Of a stretch of DNA of 22,141 nucleotides, positions 9,347-18,535 are shown piece by piece. Source of the DNA: Isoetes engelmannii (lineage: Eukaryota; Streptophyta; Lycopodiopsida; Isoetales; Isoetaceae); assembly GCA_011763485.2 (NCBI GenBank), contig JAANSK020260161.1:1-22141 (forward strand), given 5' to 3'. The notes below the pieces were generated by a model that had not been told where the DNA came from, searched no databases, and worked only from the letters and a program-made list of their open reading frames with translations. A program made the position numbers and the translations under genes. Every line of letters begins with the position of its first letter. The stretch's first letter is position 1.

Positions 9347-9927
9347 GGGTGAGAGCATGTTAGGGTGTGTCTATTTTTGTATCTATTGGGGGCCCAGAAA
9401 ATACCCAGAAAATACTCAAACAGTGGGAACTTTGAGGGCTTGATAATGTCTTATTAAACACGGAGGTTGAATGTGAATGCAATCTTTCTTTATTTTAACA
9501 TCAATGTTTTGATCTTAAGTTGAGCACTAATGTCCAATTTCTGAATTGATTTTGCTGAAAGAGAAGGAGAAAGTACTCAACTGTGAAGTACTTTGATTAA
9601 CTTTTGCAATTGTTCGAAAGGGCAGGTATTACTTAAGATTTTATATGGTTTTGGCAAGTATGAGTATACCAAAACTGTATAAAGCTGATGTCAATAAATA
9701 GTTTTTGGGTTCTTGTGGTTTTTTTTTTCAAGTTTCAAAATTCGGAACTAGGCTTTTATTTATGTTAGGGCAGGTCTGAGCGGCGTGGCGATGCCAGAGG
9801 GATTTTGGCAGGAGCCGGATTTCAGAGATGCACCACATAGATGGAACAATCACATAGATTTTGAAGAGTTTTTCAGGAGCAACCTTGGGAGGTGCCGAAA
9901 GTGGTACGCCCTAGCATGCTCTTACCC
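9347..9927. mobile_element. MITE-like element with 21-bp inverted ends
   Basis: Left end at 9347-9367 (core gagagcatgttagggtg) pairs with 9907-9927 read in reverse (core aagagcatgctagggcg), 18 of 21 identical. The 581-bp interior is AT-rich and has no coding potential. A target duplication was not clear. The size and ends suit a non-autonomous DNA transposon; the superfamily is not assigned. Confidence 0.55.
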
Positions 9928-9978
9928 TGCTCACAGTAGGTGTCAAGGTTATTAATTTCCTTCCTATAGAAGGTTGTT

Positions 9979-10133
9979 TGTAAGGAACCTTAGGTTTACA
10001 AGAGATATACATTTATACATGTATGTGTACATTATTTGTGTACGTGCCTTTTGTTCACATGAAAGGACATGAGCCAAAAGACGTCTAAAAATACTATACA
10101 AATACATCTCTTGCAGACCTGAGGTTCCTTACA
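9979..10133. mobile_element. Foldback MITE, 155 bp, with 39-bp inverted ends
   Basis: Ends 9979-10017 and 10095-10133 are inverted repeats beginning tgtaaggaacct, with about 32 of 39 positions alike. The middle also shows weaker pairing (around acgtgccttttg and caaaagacgt), so nearly the whole element folds back. It sits just past the 3' end of the old LINE. No clean target duplication was seen. Confidence 0.7.
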
Positions 10134-10260
10134 CTGTTTTCACACTAGTATCACAATCTAGCCAAAGCTTAGCAATTGCGTTTGCCCGATACAAATGGTT
10201 GCAACTCAATCCATTTATGCGACCAACTGCCAGACGATATATCCCATTTATTTTGCCCAT

Positions 10261-11500
10261 TTAATTACCACCATTCAATTTTCCTTGAGAATGCATAAGC
10301 GCCTGGGCAGGGAGGCGTTCTGGATCAAGATGTGAGATTCTATCCAGATAATGCAGCGCCTGACATAGCGCGTCGATATCAATTGGAACTAGTCCAGCTT
10401 CAGATAGGAGCATAATGTGTGGCGCTTGGGCTTTTGCTCCCAAATTTTCAAGGAGGAAATATTTTTGTACTTTCTCTAGCTTAGCCCATCCTAATTTTGC
10501 CAATCCAGGTGCCCAGGATGGGCATCCATATAGCATTACTGGACTAACTAGTGTACCAAAATGCAGTTTGCATAAATGCCACCCTTCCAGATTATTCTGC
10601 TCACATGCTTGGAGCATACCAAACAATGCCTTTAGTCCACCTACTGCCCTCTTAGATGCTGGAGTTGTCCATTTATTCAGCATGGGAGCATGAACCAAAT
10701 ACCATGATTTTAGACTTGGAATGGTTAGTAGATATACCTTTATGTTTGCAGAAATCATGGAAGACATCTAGGTGTTATTGCAACCCCGATTGAGTTCTAG
10801 AGATGAACACAATCTCATATGTGAAGAGCAGCAATTTTATAACATGGTCACACAATTCATCTCCAACTCCACTGTCGTTGTTAAGCCAAGACTCTACTTC
10901 ATCAATAAACAACCTAAAGAGCGTTGGTGAGCAGTGTTTGACTCTGATATGCTGTGTATTTGTGTATCTGTGCATCTGACTGAAGGGAGGGATGAATGCT
11001 CCACCATAACATTTTTCTATAAGCATGCAACTGCTTTTGGGAGCGAGAGGGACTCCATTTGCAGCCATCTTGTCCTGAAGCTTGCCTCGATCCACACGAT
11101 CGAAGGCCTTAGTAAGGTCCATGAATGTAAGGTATAATTGGTTTCTTGCCCTTAGCATTTTCTGTGAGTACGCTGAGTGTCACTTGGTGATCTAGAGTAG
11201 AGGTAACGAGATCTGAAACCTGCTTATCATACTGCTATATAGCGTCTGTATTTTCAGCCCAATCCACTAACTTCCGCTCAATCAAAGAAGCAAAAATTTT
11301 AGCCATACTATTACCAACTAGGATTGTTCTGTAGTTATATATGTCCTATACGTTACCACATTTATAAATTGGAACAACCCGACCAACATACCAGGTATCC
11401 GACATGTTTTCCCATAGCATTGCTAGCATGGTCACTGGACACCTGCTTTCAAGAATGTTCAGAATCTGCATATTCCTATAGCCAAAGTTTACTGCCATCA
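10261..11500 (-). pseudogene. LINE-A reverse transcriptase relic
   Basis: The minus strand reads VVPIYKCGN, then NYRTILVGNSMAKIFASLIE (fingers), then FMDLTKAFDRVDRGKL (motif A with its Asp), then SPTLFRLFIDE (motif B). Motif C, normally YADD, is FTYE here, so the catalytic Asp pair is lost. The segment 10767-10261 continues with the post-RT part, including FGTLVSPVMLYGCPSW, which is common in LINE C-termini. At least one in-frame stop (near 11234) and frame changes separate the pieces. Confidence 0.75.
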
Positions 11501-11966
11501 TCCCAAAAATAAAGGAGCATGCTTCAGTGCCAACCTTGCATTGGAATCCCCTGCCACATAAACTGATCCCTTTACTTGATATTTTGTAATGTCTCTGGCC
11601 AGATGTAAGAATGGATCATGAGGATCCAAGTCAGGCTGATCGTAGGCTTTTGAAGGTACAGGCTCTAAGGGAGAAAAGTAGACACAAGCAGTATAGAGAG
11701 GCTTTTGCCCATTTACGTATATCCACAAATATTGTTTGAATGGGTAGGTATGACAATTGCCACTAAGTCTAAGCAAGAGGAGCGAACAAATCAGGCCAAT
11801 CCTCTCCAACCTCTATTACAGGCGCTTTCTTATTATGTAAGGTAGCAACTTTAAAGAAGCCTTGGATATCAACTAATGGTCTCATGTCATACTTCCACGT
11901 TTCCAGAAAAATCAGAACATCATGCTGGTTAAGAATTTGGATTCGTTTGCACCATGGATGTTCCAC
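11498..11966 (-). pseudogene. LINE-A endonuclease relic
   Basis: Two overlapping frames give parts of an exonuclease-endonuclease-phosphatase fold: DVLIFLETW (catalytic Glu region), then LYTACVYFSP, then SVYVAGDSNARL (the GD(F/S)NAR catalytic loop). The SDH-type C-terminal motif was not found, so the domain looks shortened. This enzyme nicks target DNA during LINE insertion. Confidence 0.65.
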
Positions 11967-12115
11967 ACTAAGACTCTGAGGGTTCGGGCTTCCTATGCTT
12001 TCTTTACCTTATTTCCATAAATGCATGCAGTTTTTCCATCGGCCTTGTGCTTCTTAACTTCATCTAGCAACACTTTACTATCATTTTCTTGTTGAGAAGT
12101 TAGATCTTCATTTAA

Positions 12116-12736
12116 TTATATGATGTGTCCCTTGAGATTTCCTTTGTGCTGCATTGTGCGTATTTGCAATTCAATACTAAGGAATTTAACAATGACATTT
12201 CTGTGTTGTCCCTCAATTTTCCTACCAACCCTGGAGCAGGATTGGATCCCAAGTTCATGAAGAAAGATCTTGTTTTGAATATCATTGATAGTGTCAAATA
12301 AGTTTTCTCCTGGATTTTCTTCAATACCTGATATCTTGATATTACTTGCTTTATGTTGTCCATCTTCCAGTTCTAAGACCCTATCCTGCCCTTGTCGGAA
12401 AAGATCGGAAACCTTAGATTCAATTTGAGAAACAAAATACAGAGGTTGCTTAGTAGCAAAATTTTGGTCTAGTTCTGCCTTAAGCCGATTGATTTTAGTA
12501 GCATCTTGTGTTTTTGCTATTTCTAGGGCTTGGTTCTTTTCTTGCAACTACCGATTGGTTTCCTGAAGCTCACTCTTTTGTTCCATCAAATCCATAAATA
12601 AGCTTTTAACCTCAGTAATTTCTTGCAGTAACATCTTCATCTGGCTGTGGAGCAGATTGAGTTCATCTTGTGATCGCCTTTGTTTGGAGTCTCTGTGGTT
12701 TTGCGTTTTTCTCCCATTGGGAAGGGTCTGTTGCAA
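12116..12736 (-). pseudogene. LINE-A ORF1 relic (coiled coil plus RRM-like domain)
   Basis: The first part (12736-12548) is Gln/Glu/Leu-rich with heptad character (SQDELNLLHSQMKMLLQEIT). A stop codon near 12548 separates it from the second part (12547-12116), which continues the coil and then reads NIKISGIEENPGENLFDTIN, a run with SRVGRK and NVIVKFLS. These are marks of the L1 ORF1p RRM and C-terminal domain family (transposase_22-like). ORF1p coats LINE RNA and acts as a chaperone. Confidence 0.65.
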
Positions 12737-13330
12737 AAGAGGTCACGACCTATTGTCGCCTAGCGCCTTATACATCTTGATACTATGGGTGTATTATTGC
12801 TTCATGGGTGTATTATTTTTTTTCAGCCTTTAGATTGTGGCAAAATTCCTGGCATATTCTCTCTCCACGGATCCTGCGCGCCCATGCATGCGAAGTCTTT
12901 GTGGGTCAAACTAAGCCCAGTTGACCCGATTTTCAAGGGCCTTAAAAACATATACACCATTGCACCAAAAAAAAAAAATACGATATACGTATGGAAGATC
13001 CTATGCATCAACGGGAATACAGTAGCAGCATTCTATGACACAGCCTGCACGCATCATGCTGCCTATCCAAATACAGAGGAAATTTATGCCATAGGGACTT
13101 GCAACAGCCAGGGCCTGGGGAATCGAACCCCAGCAAGAATCCATTGCCGTGAAGGACACAAAAGAAGAGAGATGAAAAGCAACAAACCTGCAAAATGGCA
13201 TGAAAGAGGAAGAGGGCAAAAGAAACATGGAGGCCAATACCTGCAGAACCGAATGCCTGATTTAGGTGGTCGACGGATCATACCAACCGAACCTGCTGCT
13301 CTGAATCCATGTGAAACAGGGAAAACTCAA
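12737..13330. other. Gene-free stretch containing the first tRNA T-arm mimic
   Basis: A 191-codon open frame on the plus strand (12785-13360) shows no family signature, and overlapping frames on the minus strand are equally open, so I do not call a gene. At 13115-13133 the minus strand forms ctggggttcgattccccag, a perfect tRNA T-arm (5-bp stem extended to 6, TTCGATT loop). No acceptor or anticodon arm can be fitted around it, and no box A was found upstream. It is not a tRNA gene as it stands. Confidence 0.5.
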
Positions 13331-13376
13331 AGGAGGCAGGGGAATCGAACCCCTGGCTAAGAGACTCATCCCTCCT
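13331..13376 (-). ncRNA. tRNA minihelix-like sequence (T-arm closed by an acceptor-like stem)
   Basis: On the minus strand, AGGAGG (13376-13371) pairs with CCTCCT (13336-13331). Inside lies a 16-base linker and then caggggttcgattcccctg (13355-13337), a perfect T-arm with box B (ggttcgattcc). The D and anticodon arms are absent. It could be a deleted tRNA gene, the head of a tRNA-derived SINE, or a tRNA-like element of the kind that RNase P trims from some long RNAs. Only the fold is seen; transcription is unknown. Confidence 0.35.
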
Positions 13377-13486
13377 TAGGATTGTACAATGCACAACTCC
13401 TCTTCCAGATCCTCAATCAATCAAACATCCACCTGCAAGCAAACACCAGCATCAATTTCAAGAAAACACAACATCGCAATTCACGG

Positions 13487-13594
13487 TGTAACAAATTTGG
13501 TATTTCAAAAGAGCGAGGGTTTTCAGAGGAGCGAGGCCTTTGTAACAAACTCGGTATTTCAAAAGAGCCAGCGTTTTCAAAGGAGCAAGGCCTT
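13487..13594. repeat. 54-bp tandem repeat, two units
   Basis: Units 13487-13540 and 13541-13594 both begin tgtaacaaa and end gcRaggcctt. The period is a multiple of three, so open frames on the plus strand carry an 18-residue repeat (core NKxGISKE in one frame). Both plus-strand frames and one minus-strand frame are open, so coding is not supported. Confidence 0.85.
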
Positions 13595-14205
13595 GACAAT
13601 GGCAAACGTACGCTCAAATCAAGGCTGGCAAAAACATGTCGATCCAGAAGAGCAGACGCTGAAGGAAAATTCGCACACTTGCATCTTCCGCGCTGCGACC
13701 CAAGCAGGGCAGCCAACGTCGCTGTCGCTGCCTGCAACTGCCAAAAGTACAAAAAAAAATGACTGGCATAAAACTTTGTTTACAGAAATTAATGCCCCCT
13801 ATTCAAAGGGCTCCACAAGCAGAGTAAGGGCCGACGACTCCCATGCGCACAGGCCGACATGAAATACATATGCGCTTCGTTCTCCCTCAGCTATAATAAC
13901 AAAGCAAAGGCCGTCTCCACCAAAACGCAAACACAAACTGCCGGATTTGGCATCCGAACATCCTGCAGACAGCTGGAGAGAGGCACATGGCCTCCGCCCC
14001 ACCAAAACACCATATTTTGGGACAGGAACAACGAATCTTGCCCGCATCAGCATTCTACGTATTATGCTATGAATACTTATACTAACCATTAACAATCTTA
14101 TGTAACAAATGTATGGTTCTTGATTGGGGCCACATTATGGGCTAGAGCTTGCACAAAGATCTTCCTAAAACAACAAGGTATGGGTATAGAACAGGTCCAA
14201 CAACA
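13595..14205. other. Gene-free stretch
   Basis: Several short overlapping open frames on both strands without recognisable motifs. An A9 run lies near 13753. Nothing else is supported. Confidence 0.4.
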
Positions 14206-14275
14206 GGAATCCAGTCCCTGTTATAGGGTAAGGAATCCAGTCCCTGTTATAGGGTAAGCTAACAAGGACTGGATT
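14206..14275. repeat. 26-bp tandem duplication with an inverted third copy (hairpin)
   Basis: Units 14206-14231 and 14232-14257 are identical (start ggaatccagtccctgttata). The segment 14260-14275 (taacaaggactggatt) is the reverse complement of 14234-14249 with one mismatch, across a 10-base loop. A similar word, aaggactgaattt, appears again near 14382. This may be a foldback relic or a replication-slippage product. Confidence 0.85.
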
Positions 14276-14739
14276 TCTGATTGCCATTTTCATGGGGTTT
14301 CATGAGATCGAACCTAACCAAGTGGGACAACAAGTGGGACAACAGCCCCAAACCTTAACCAAGTGATAGGGCCACCATCCCTAAGGACTGAATTTCTGCT
14401 CTAGCCAGTAGGCATCGCGAACGGCGGCAGTGATCTACTGGACCAGAGCAGGAATCATGCTCGCTTACCCTAACAATACAGTAGTTGGGGAGCAGAATCG
14501 TCGACGAAATTTCTTGTTTAATTTACCTGTGCCAGAAATGGAATAAGACACGATAGACAACGACTGTGTCAACACTCCATCGCACCACGTTCGTATCATT
14601 CATCCTTTAGAATTAGTGGTAGAACCGGAAATTTATAAGGTTGTTTACTAAGACGTATGCAAGCAAGAGAAACAGGTAAACAGAAAAGACATGAACAACG
14701 CTCAATACTTTACAACCCTAACCTGAGTATGCTATCCAT
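14276..14739. other. Region downstream of the SFH gene
   Basis: No open frame of note. It must hold the SFH 3' UTR on the minus strand, but I see no clear poly(A) signal and no T-run on the plus strand that would mark an inserted poly(A) tail. A second gtgggacaac repeat lies at about 14322-14344. Confidence 0.4.
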
Positions 14740-16680
14740 TCAAGAATCTCTCCATGTACAAAAAAAGCATGAAGCTTTGCTTTTTCTCCTTTTCTGCATC
14801 AAGTAATATGTTTCCTCCTGTTTAGACAAAACAACCTGCAAAATAGCCTTGATCTCTGATAGATCTTCTTCAATTCTCATAAGTTCCTTATTCTCTGTTA
14901 GCTGTCCAGGCCATAAAGAAGGAGAAGGAGGAGGAGAGGTTGAGACAGAAACATATTCTTTTCTATCAGGTTCAACTTGATTGTCAGATTGAATATGGTC
15001 TGAAAGTTCTTGGCAAAACCCCTCAAGTTTACCCAATCTGCCCTGCATTTGGCTCAAGTTGTCAAAAATTTCTTTCTGAGCTACCAATTCATGAAGCTCC
15101 TTGACAAATCTGCAATACTGTAGAACATGCATTTTCAAAGGATGGTAAAATTGAGAAGCCCAAGAAAAAACCATGGTGACCAAGTATTCAATCCAACCCC
15201 AAATAAGAAGACCAATGTCAGTGAGAGCTGGGGAGTAATCTACAAGAGACTCTCTACTAAGATCTATGTCATCAGAAGGGGACTCACAGGAAAGGAAGAT
15301 CTCATTTGGAGGCGGGCTCGCAGGCGTCTGCGGCTGATCGGGTTGGATGGTCTCCTCAATTGTGGATGTTACCAACTTCAAGGTATTAGGTATCCAACTT
15401 GCAACTGTATCTGTGATAATAGAAGTTGTATCTGTGATAATGGAAGTTGCTGAAGAGGCACCATTTTTTTGAGATAGCTCTGGAGAATTGCCCCTTGTTA
15501 TAATGGCTGTTGCTTTTCCCTCTAGCACTGCCTGCATTATTTGTGGATCCTTCCAAGGCCCTTTGTCGGACCGCATACACCCGCCTTCGCCTGCGCATGT
15601 GCAACTTCCATGGAAAATCTCAGGCAGCTGATCAGCTTCAACATATTCAAGCAACTTGTGCTCATACTTAGGCCCTATGACACAAATCTTTGAAACAGTG
15701 TAAGGATCTAGAAATCCCTTTACTGTATTCCACACCAATCTAAAACCAGGACCTGCATTGATCAAGAACATCTTGTGTAAAGTTTCAGGATAATTATTAG
15801 CCTCAACCTTCTCTAAAGCAATCACAACATCTCTAGCAGTTTTAGAAAAATTCTTCAAACCAACTCCTGCAACATCAAGTATACTAGTTCCAGTATCAAT
15901 ATGTCTCTTTGCAGCAATGGAGCAAGCTGGGAATTTTTTTTTCATTGTCTTCTCAAACTCAAGAACCCTATATCTGAGATACCTGTCTATGGTAGTGACC
16001 TCCATGAGTTTGTTAGGCTCTACTTTACCTAATCTTTCTATATAAATAGGTCTGCCTCCTTTATCCACACCATGGTGACCTTGAGGATAATATTTCTTTA
16101 CCTCATCAACCTCTGTAAACTGAAACTCCTCTTCGATCCGGTCCACACCATATTCTTCTCTCCATTTCAGCATTGCAGCCCACATATCTTTTGCTTGATC
16201 CAAATCAAACTTCCTGGCCTTCAGAAACCTAAGCAGAGTATGATAATCATCATGGTGAGAAGGAAGAAGATCACAACCTAAAAGCATTTGCCTAAATTTT
16301 TCTACCCATTCTTGCTCATCTGCGGGCCTCACATCCTCAATTGAAGAAAGGGAAGATGTTCTTTCTGCAGCCCTGGCACGGCGAGACCTTCGAAAAGCCC
16401 TAATCCGGCGACTAATAACCCCAATTCTCATCTTTCGCGCAGCACAGTAGAGTATTTTTTCCTCTGCCGCTGCAACGGTCCTCTTTGCAAGGTCCAATGC
16501 TCTCTCTGCTTTGATTTTTCCTCCCTTTTTGCCGGATCGGGGTTGCTGATTTTGTTCTGGAGGCTCATCTGGGCTTGAAATTGGAGCATTTTCCTGATTC
16601 CCACTGATATGGCCGTTTTCGTTTGTGGGCTGCTGTCCATTTCGCTGCTCAATTGGGACAGAGATGCCTCTGTCTTCCAT
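14740..16680 (-). CDS. Sec14-like phosphatidylinositol/phosphatidylcholine transfer protein (SFH type), intronless
   Basis: Single open frame of 646 codons from the ATG at 16680. Residues 1-50 are polar and disordered. Residues 51-110 form a basic helix region ending [23 protein letters not shown] (112-123) leads into the CRAL-TRIO N-terminal helices (about 125-175, [20 protein letters not shown]). The lipid-binding fold spans about 190-370 with [52 protein letters not shown] and the [17 protein letters not shown] end block. The C-terminal nodulin-like part has a hydrophobic stretch (485-510), a coiled coil (about 525-560 and 600-630) and a basic/Cys-rich tail [12 protein letters not shown]. 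Known family members exchange phosphatidylinositol and phosphatidylcholine and guide PIP2 signalling at membranes, for example in root-hair tip growth. Family genes usually have about ten or more introns; this copy has none, so it is probably a retrogene. A 21-bp tandem repeat (15407-15448) doubles TSIITDT. Confidence 0.93.
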   Translation of the reverse strand: MEDRGISVPIEQRNGQQPTNENGHISGNQENAPISSPDEPPEQNQQPRSGKKGGKIKAERALDLAKRTVAAAEEKILYCAARKMRIGVISRRIRAFRRSRRARAAERTSSLSSIEDVRPADEQEWVEKFRQMLLGCDLLPSHHDDYHTLLRFLKARKFDLDQAKDMWAAMLKWREEYGVDRIEEEFQFTEVDEVKKYYPQGHHGVDKGGRPIYIERLGKVEPNKLMEVTTIDRYLRYRVLEFEKTMKKKFPACSIAAKRHIDTGTSILDVAGVGLKNFSKTARDVVIALEKVEANNYPETLHKMFLINAGPGFRLVWNTVKGFLDPYTVSKICVIGPKYEHKLLEYVEADQLPEIFHGSCTCAGEGGCMRSDKGPWKDPQIMQAVLEGKATAIITRGNSPELSQKNGASSATSIITDTTSIITDTVASWIPNTLKLVTSTIEETIQPDQPQTPASPPPNEIFLSCESPSDDIDLSRESLVDYSPALTDIGLLIWGWIEYLVTMVFSWASQFYHPLKMHVLQYCRFVKELHELVAQKEIFDNLSQMQGRLGKLEGFCQELSDHIQSDNQVEPDRKEYVSVSTSPPPSPSLWPGQLTENKELMRIEEDLSEIKAILQVVLSKQEETYYLMQKRRKSKASCFFCTWRDS

Positions 16681-16830
16681 AGCGGTTGGTTCTTCGAGAA
16701 CGGCTTATATTTCAGAAATACTCTGTATAATATGGAGGAAAGTTTTCCTTAGCGTGTCCGCGTGTCAGTTGGCTGCATTTGTGTAAAAAAAAAAAAAACA
16801 ATTCGATGAAAGGCGAATTTTGATTACTCA
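16681..16830 (-). promoter_or_regulatory. Upstream region of the SFH gene
   Basis: The 150 bases before the ATG contain a weak TATA-like word on the minus strand (atattatac, 16735-16727) and an A14 run on the plus strand (about 16785-16798, T-run on the gene strand). No stronger promoter motif was seen. If the gene is a retrocopy, its promoter must come from this spacer or from the neighbouring LINE. Confidence 0.3.
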
Positions 16831-16905
16831 GAGTGAGATTCGACTACGACTGTGGAACCATCTTTCGCGCAGCACAGTAGAGTAGTCGAATCGAATCTCA
16901 CCCTC
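16831..16905. repeat. Snap-back inverted repeat enclosing a 26-bp copy of SFH coding sequence
   Basis: The left arm (16831-16847, gagtgagattcgactac) is inverted at 16882-16905, where an extra tcgaa is inserted. Between the arms, 16859-16884 is identical to 16429-16454 inside the SFH coding region (core tctttcgcgcagcacagtag), in the same orientation. The copy and the right arm share the bases gta at their joint. The arrangement looks like filler DNA from repair of a break by template switching. Confidence 0.85.
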
Positions 16906-17333
16906 AATAAAGAAAGAACAAAAGCAGGCCTTGGAGGAGTTCCAAAGAGCCCTTGTAGCAACAAGTAAAATTGACTAAATAAATAATGTTCCTGGGTTAA
17001 TCCCTGAAGAGCATAACTGCAACTAGAGATATAACTAAATCTGCAACTGTGGACATAACTGCAACTATAAAATCCGAGAAAACTGCCAATGTACAAAAGT
17101 TTGAAATGTAAAGAGCAAAAGCCGAGGAGTCTTCTTGCTGTTGAAATGAAGACTTGATCTTCTAGTAGACCTCCTAAAATCTCCATGATCATCAAAATTG
17201 GATGGATTGCACCCAGCCCTTTCAGGTGAGCAAGAGGGCCATCACCTCTCAAAATGTACTGTCATCCGTCCTGTACAACCAACATTCTTTGAGCAGCCGA
17301 GTCTTCATATGTACAACAATAACATCATGCTTC
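16906..17333 (-). other. Probable 3' UTR of LINE-B
   Basis: Follows the last open part of ORF2. On the minus strand it is T-rich, with repeated short words (gttgcag, agttatg) and an end gttctttctttattgag. The open frame that can be read through it (17252-16824) has no protein motif, so I do not treat it as a gene. Confidence 0.5.
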
Positions 17334-18535
17334 TCAAAAATCTTCCTCTTGGAACCAAATACACCCCTGAAACTTGCTGTCAACATCAAGATGGATTAGA
17401 GCTAGAAGTTCCTTCCATGGAATGTCAGACCTGGAATGAAGGGTGAGAATGAGCCAGAGGAAAGGGAAGTTGACTTCTGCCAACACACTAAGACCTTCTG
17501 CCACAAAACTACCCAAGTGATAATAGTAGCTATTGGTGAAGGCATTGAACTGATCTTTTGACATGAGATTGCTGAATGAGAAGAGCAGAATATTAAGGCA
17601 CCAAGCTTGGTACCCATCAAGAAGGACACTTCTGAATTTTGCTGAAATAGGAACCAATTCACGAGGAGGCATGTTGAGGCCCATACCATTCAGTCTTACC
17701 CAGGCTTCCTCAGGAGACAAGTCATCTAACTCAGGGTGGCCACTATTCATCCCTGTTAAGATGTTCAGCAAATTTGTAATCAAGAAAGTCATTAGAGGAA
17801 AAATTCCCATGGTTTGCTTTGAAGAAATAAGAGCCAATGAATTGACCAAACCCAAGCCACTTTCTATCAAAAGCATCCTTTTTTTGGACCTCTGAGACAT
17901 AACCACACCAGTTAGTTCAACCAAGAAAAGCAGTTTCAAACTTGAGATTCCCAAATTTCTTTTGCCAATAGAGATGGCATTTCTATACTTCCAGATACTC
18001 CACATGGCAATCTGTTTCAAGGAGTTAACAAATATATTTGTGCCAGACAGTAACTGAACGATAGAATTCTGAGTGCTCATTCTATAACCCAAAGCACTAG
18101 ACATTTCATTTAGCCAATTCCAAAAGGGGACCAGAGAGGAGCAGAAAAAATGTGATTAACAGTTTCAGGAACCTGCTTACATAGATCACAGGTAACATCA
18201 AAATTAGAGTTATCATTATGAATTCTCTTCTTGATGTAAGACTTAGAAGGAATGGCTTGATGAAGAGACAGCCAAGCTAGAAGCTGAGTTTTAGGTTGAC
18301 AATGGGTCTTCCAACAGCTTCTAAGGATCTTAATGAAAACGTTAGTGGCCATGTTCCATCTCAGAGGAATCCTATCTGATTTAGGTTCAGTGATCAGCCT
18401 ATAAATGGTGGAGACCCTATACTTATTTTTTCCTTTTAAAGACCAGTTAAGTTCATCTGCAACAGTGCAACTAGTAACCTGAGTTAAGTTCGATATCAAG
18501 TGTCTGTAAATAACCCTATCAGTGAAAGAGTTCAA
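17334..18535 (-). pseudogene. LINE-B ORF2 C-terminus with zf-RVT domain
   Basis: 18535-18110 carries the zf-RVT domain: WSLKGKNKYRVSTIYRLI, then KTQLLAWLSLHQAIPSKSYI, then the zinc-binding run CDLCKQVPETVNHIF (C-x2-C...H, as usual in plant LINEs). A frame change at about 18110 leads to 18104-17334, which includes MWSIWKYRNA, the common plant LINE C-terminal block. It remains open for 256 codons although no domain is known for the last 150. Confidence 0.8.

Larger units (their letters stand above)
10134..12736 (-). mobile_element. Old, decayed LINE with L1-type ORF1, endonuclease and RT (LINE-A)
   Basis: Order on the minus strand: ORF1 coiled coil and RNA-binding part (12736-12116), apurinic-type endonuclease (11966-11498), reverse transcriptase (about 11500-10775) and post-RT region (10767-10261), then a short 3' UTR. 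All parts are in the right order, but the reading frame is broken in several places and the endonuclease and RT seem shortened, so it is not autonomous. The ORF1 type (coiled coil followed by an RRM-like segment) resembles the L1/Tx1 type rather than the zinc-knuckle ORF1 of angiosperm L1s. Confidence 0.8.

Noticed and set aside
13084-13160. Complete tRNA gene around the first T-arm
   Set aside because: No acceptor stem partner, no D-arm or anticodon arm and no box A at the right distance on the minus strand.
12785-13360. 191-codon open frame on the plus strand as a gene
   Set aside because: No family motif, several overlapping open frames on the other strand, and it runs through the tRNA-arm mimics; composition rather than coding explains it.
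13382-13862. Two overlapping plus-strand frames (126 and 157 codons) with an 18-residue repeat
   Set aside because: Both frames and a minus-strand frame are open through a 54-bp tandem repeat; no known domain and no sign of which frame would be selected.
16824-17252. 142-codon minus-strand frame as a host gene
   Set aside because: It crosses the LINE-B 3' UTR and the snap-back scar and shows no protein signature.
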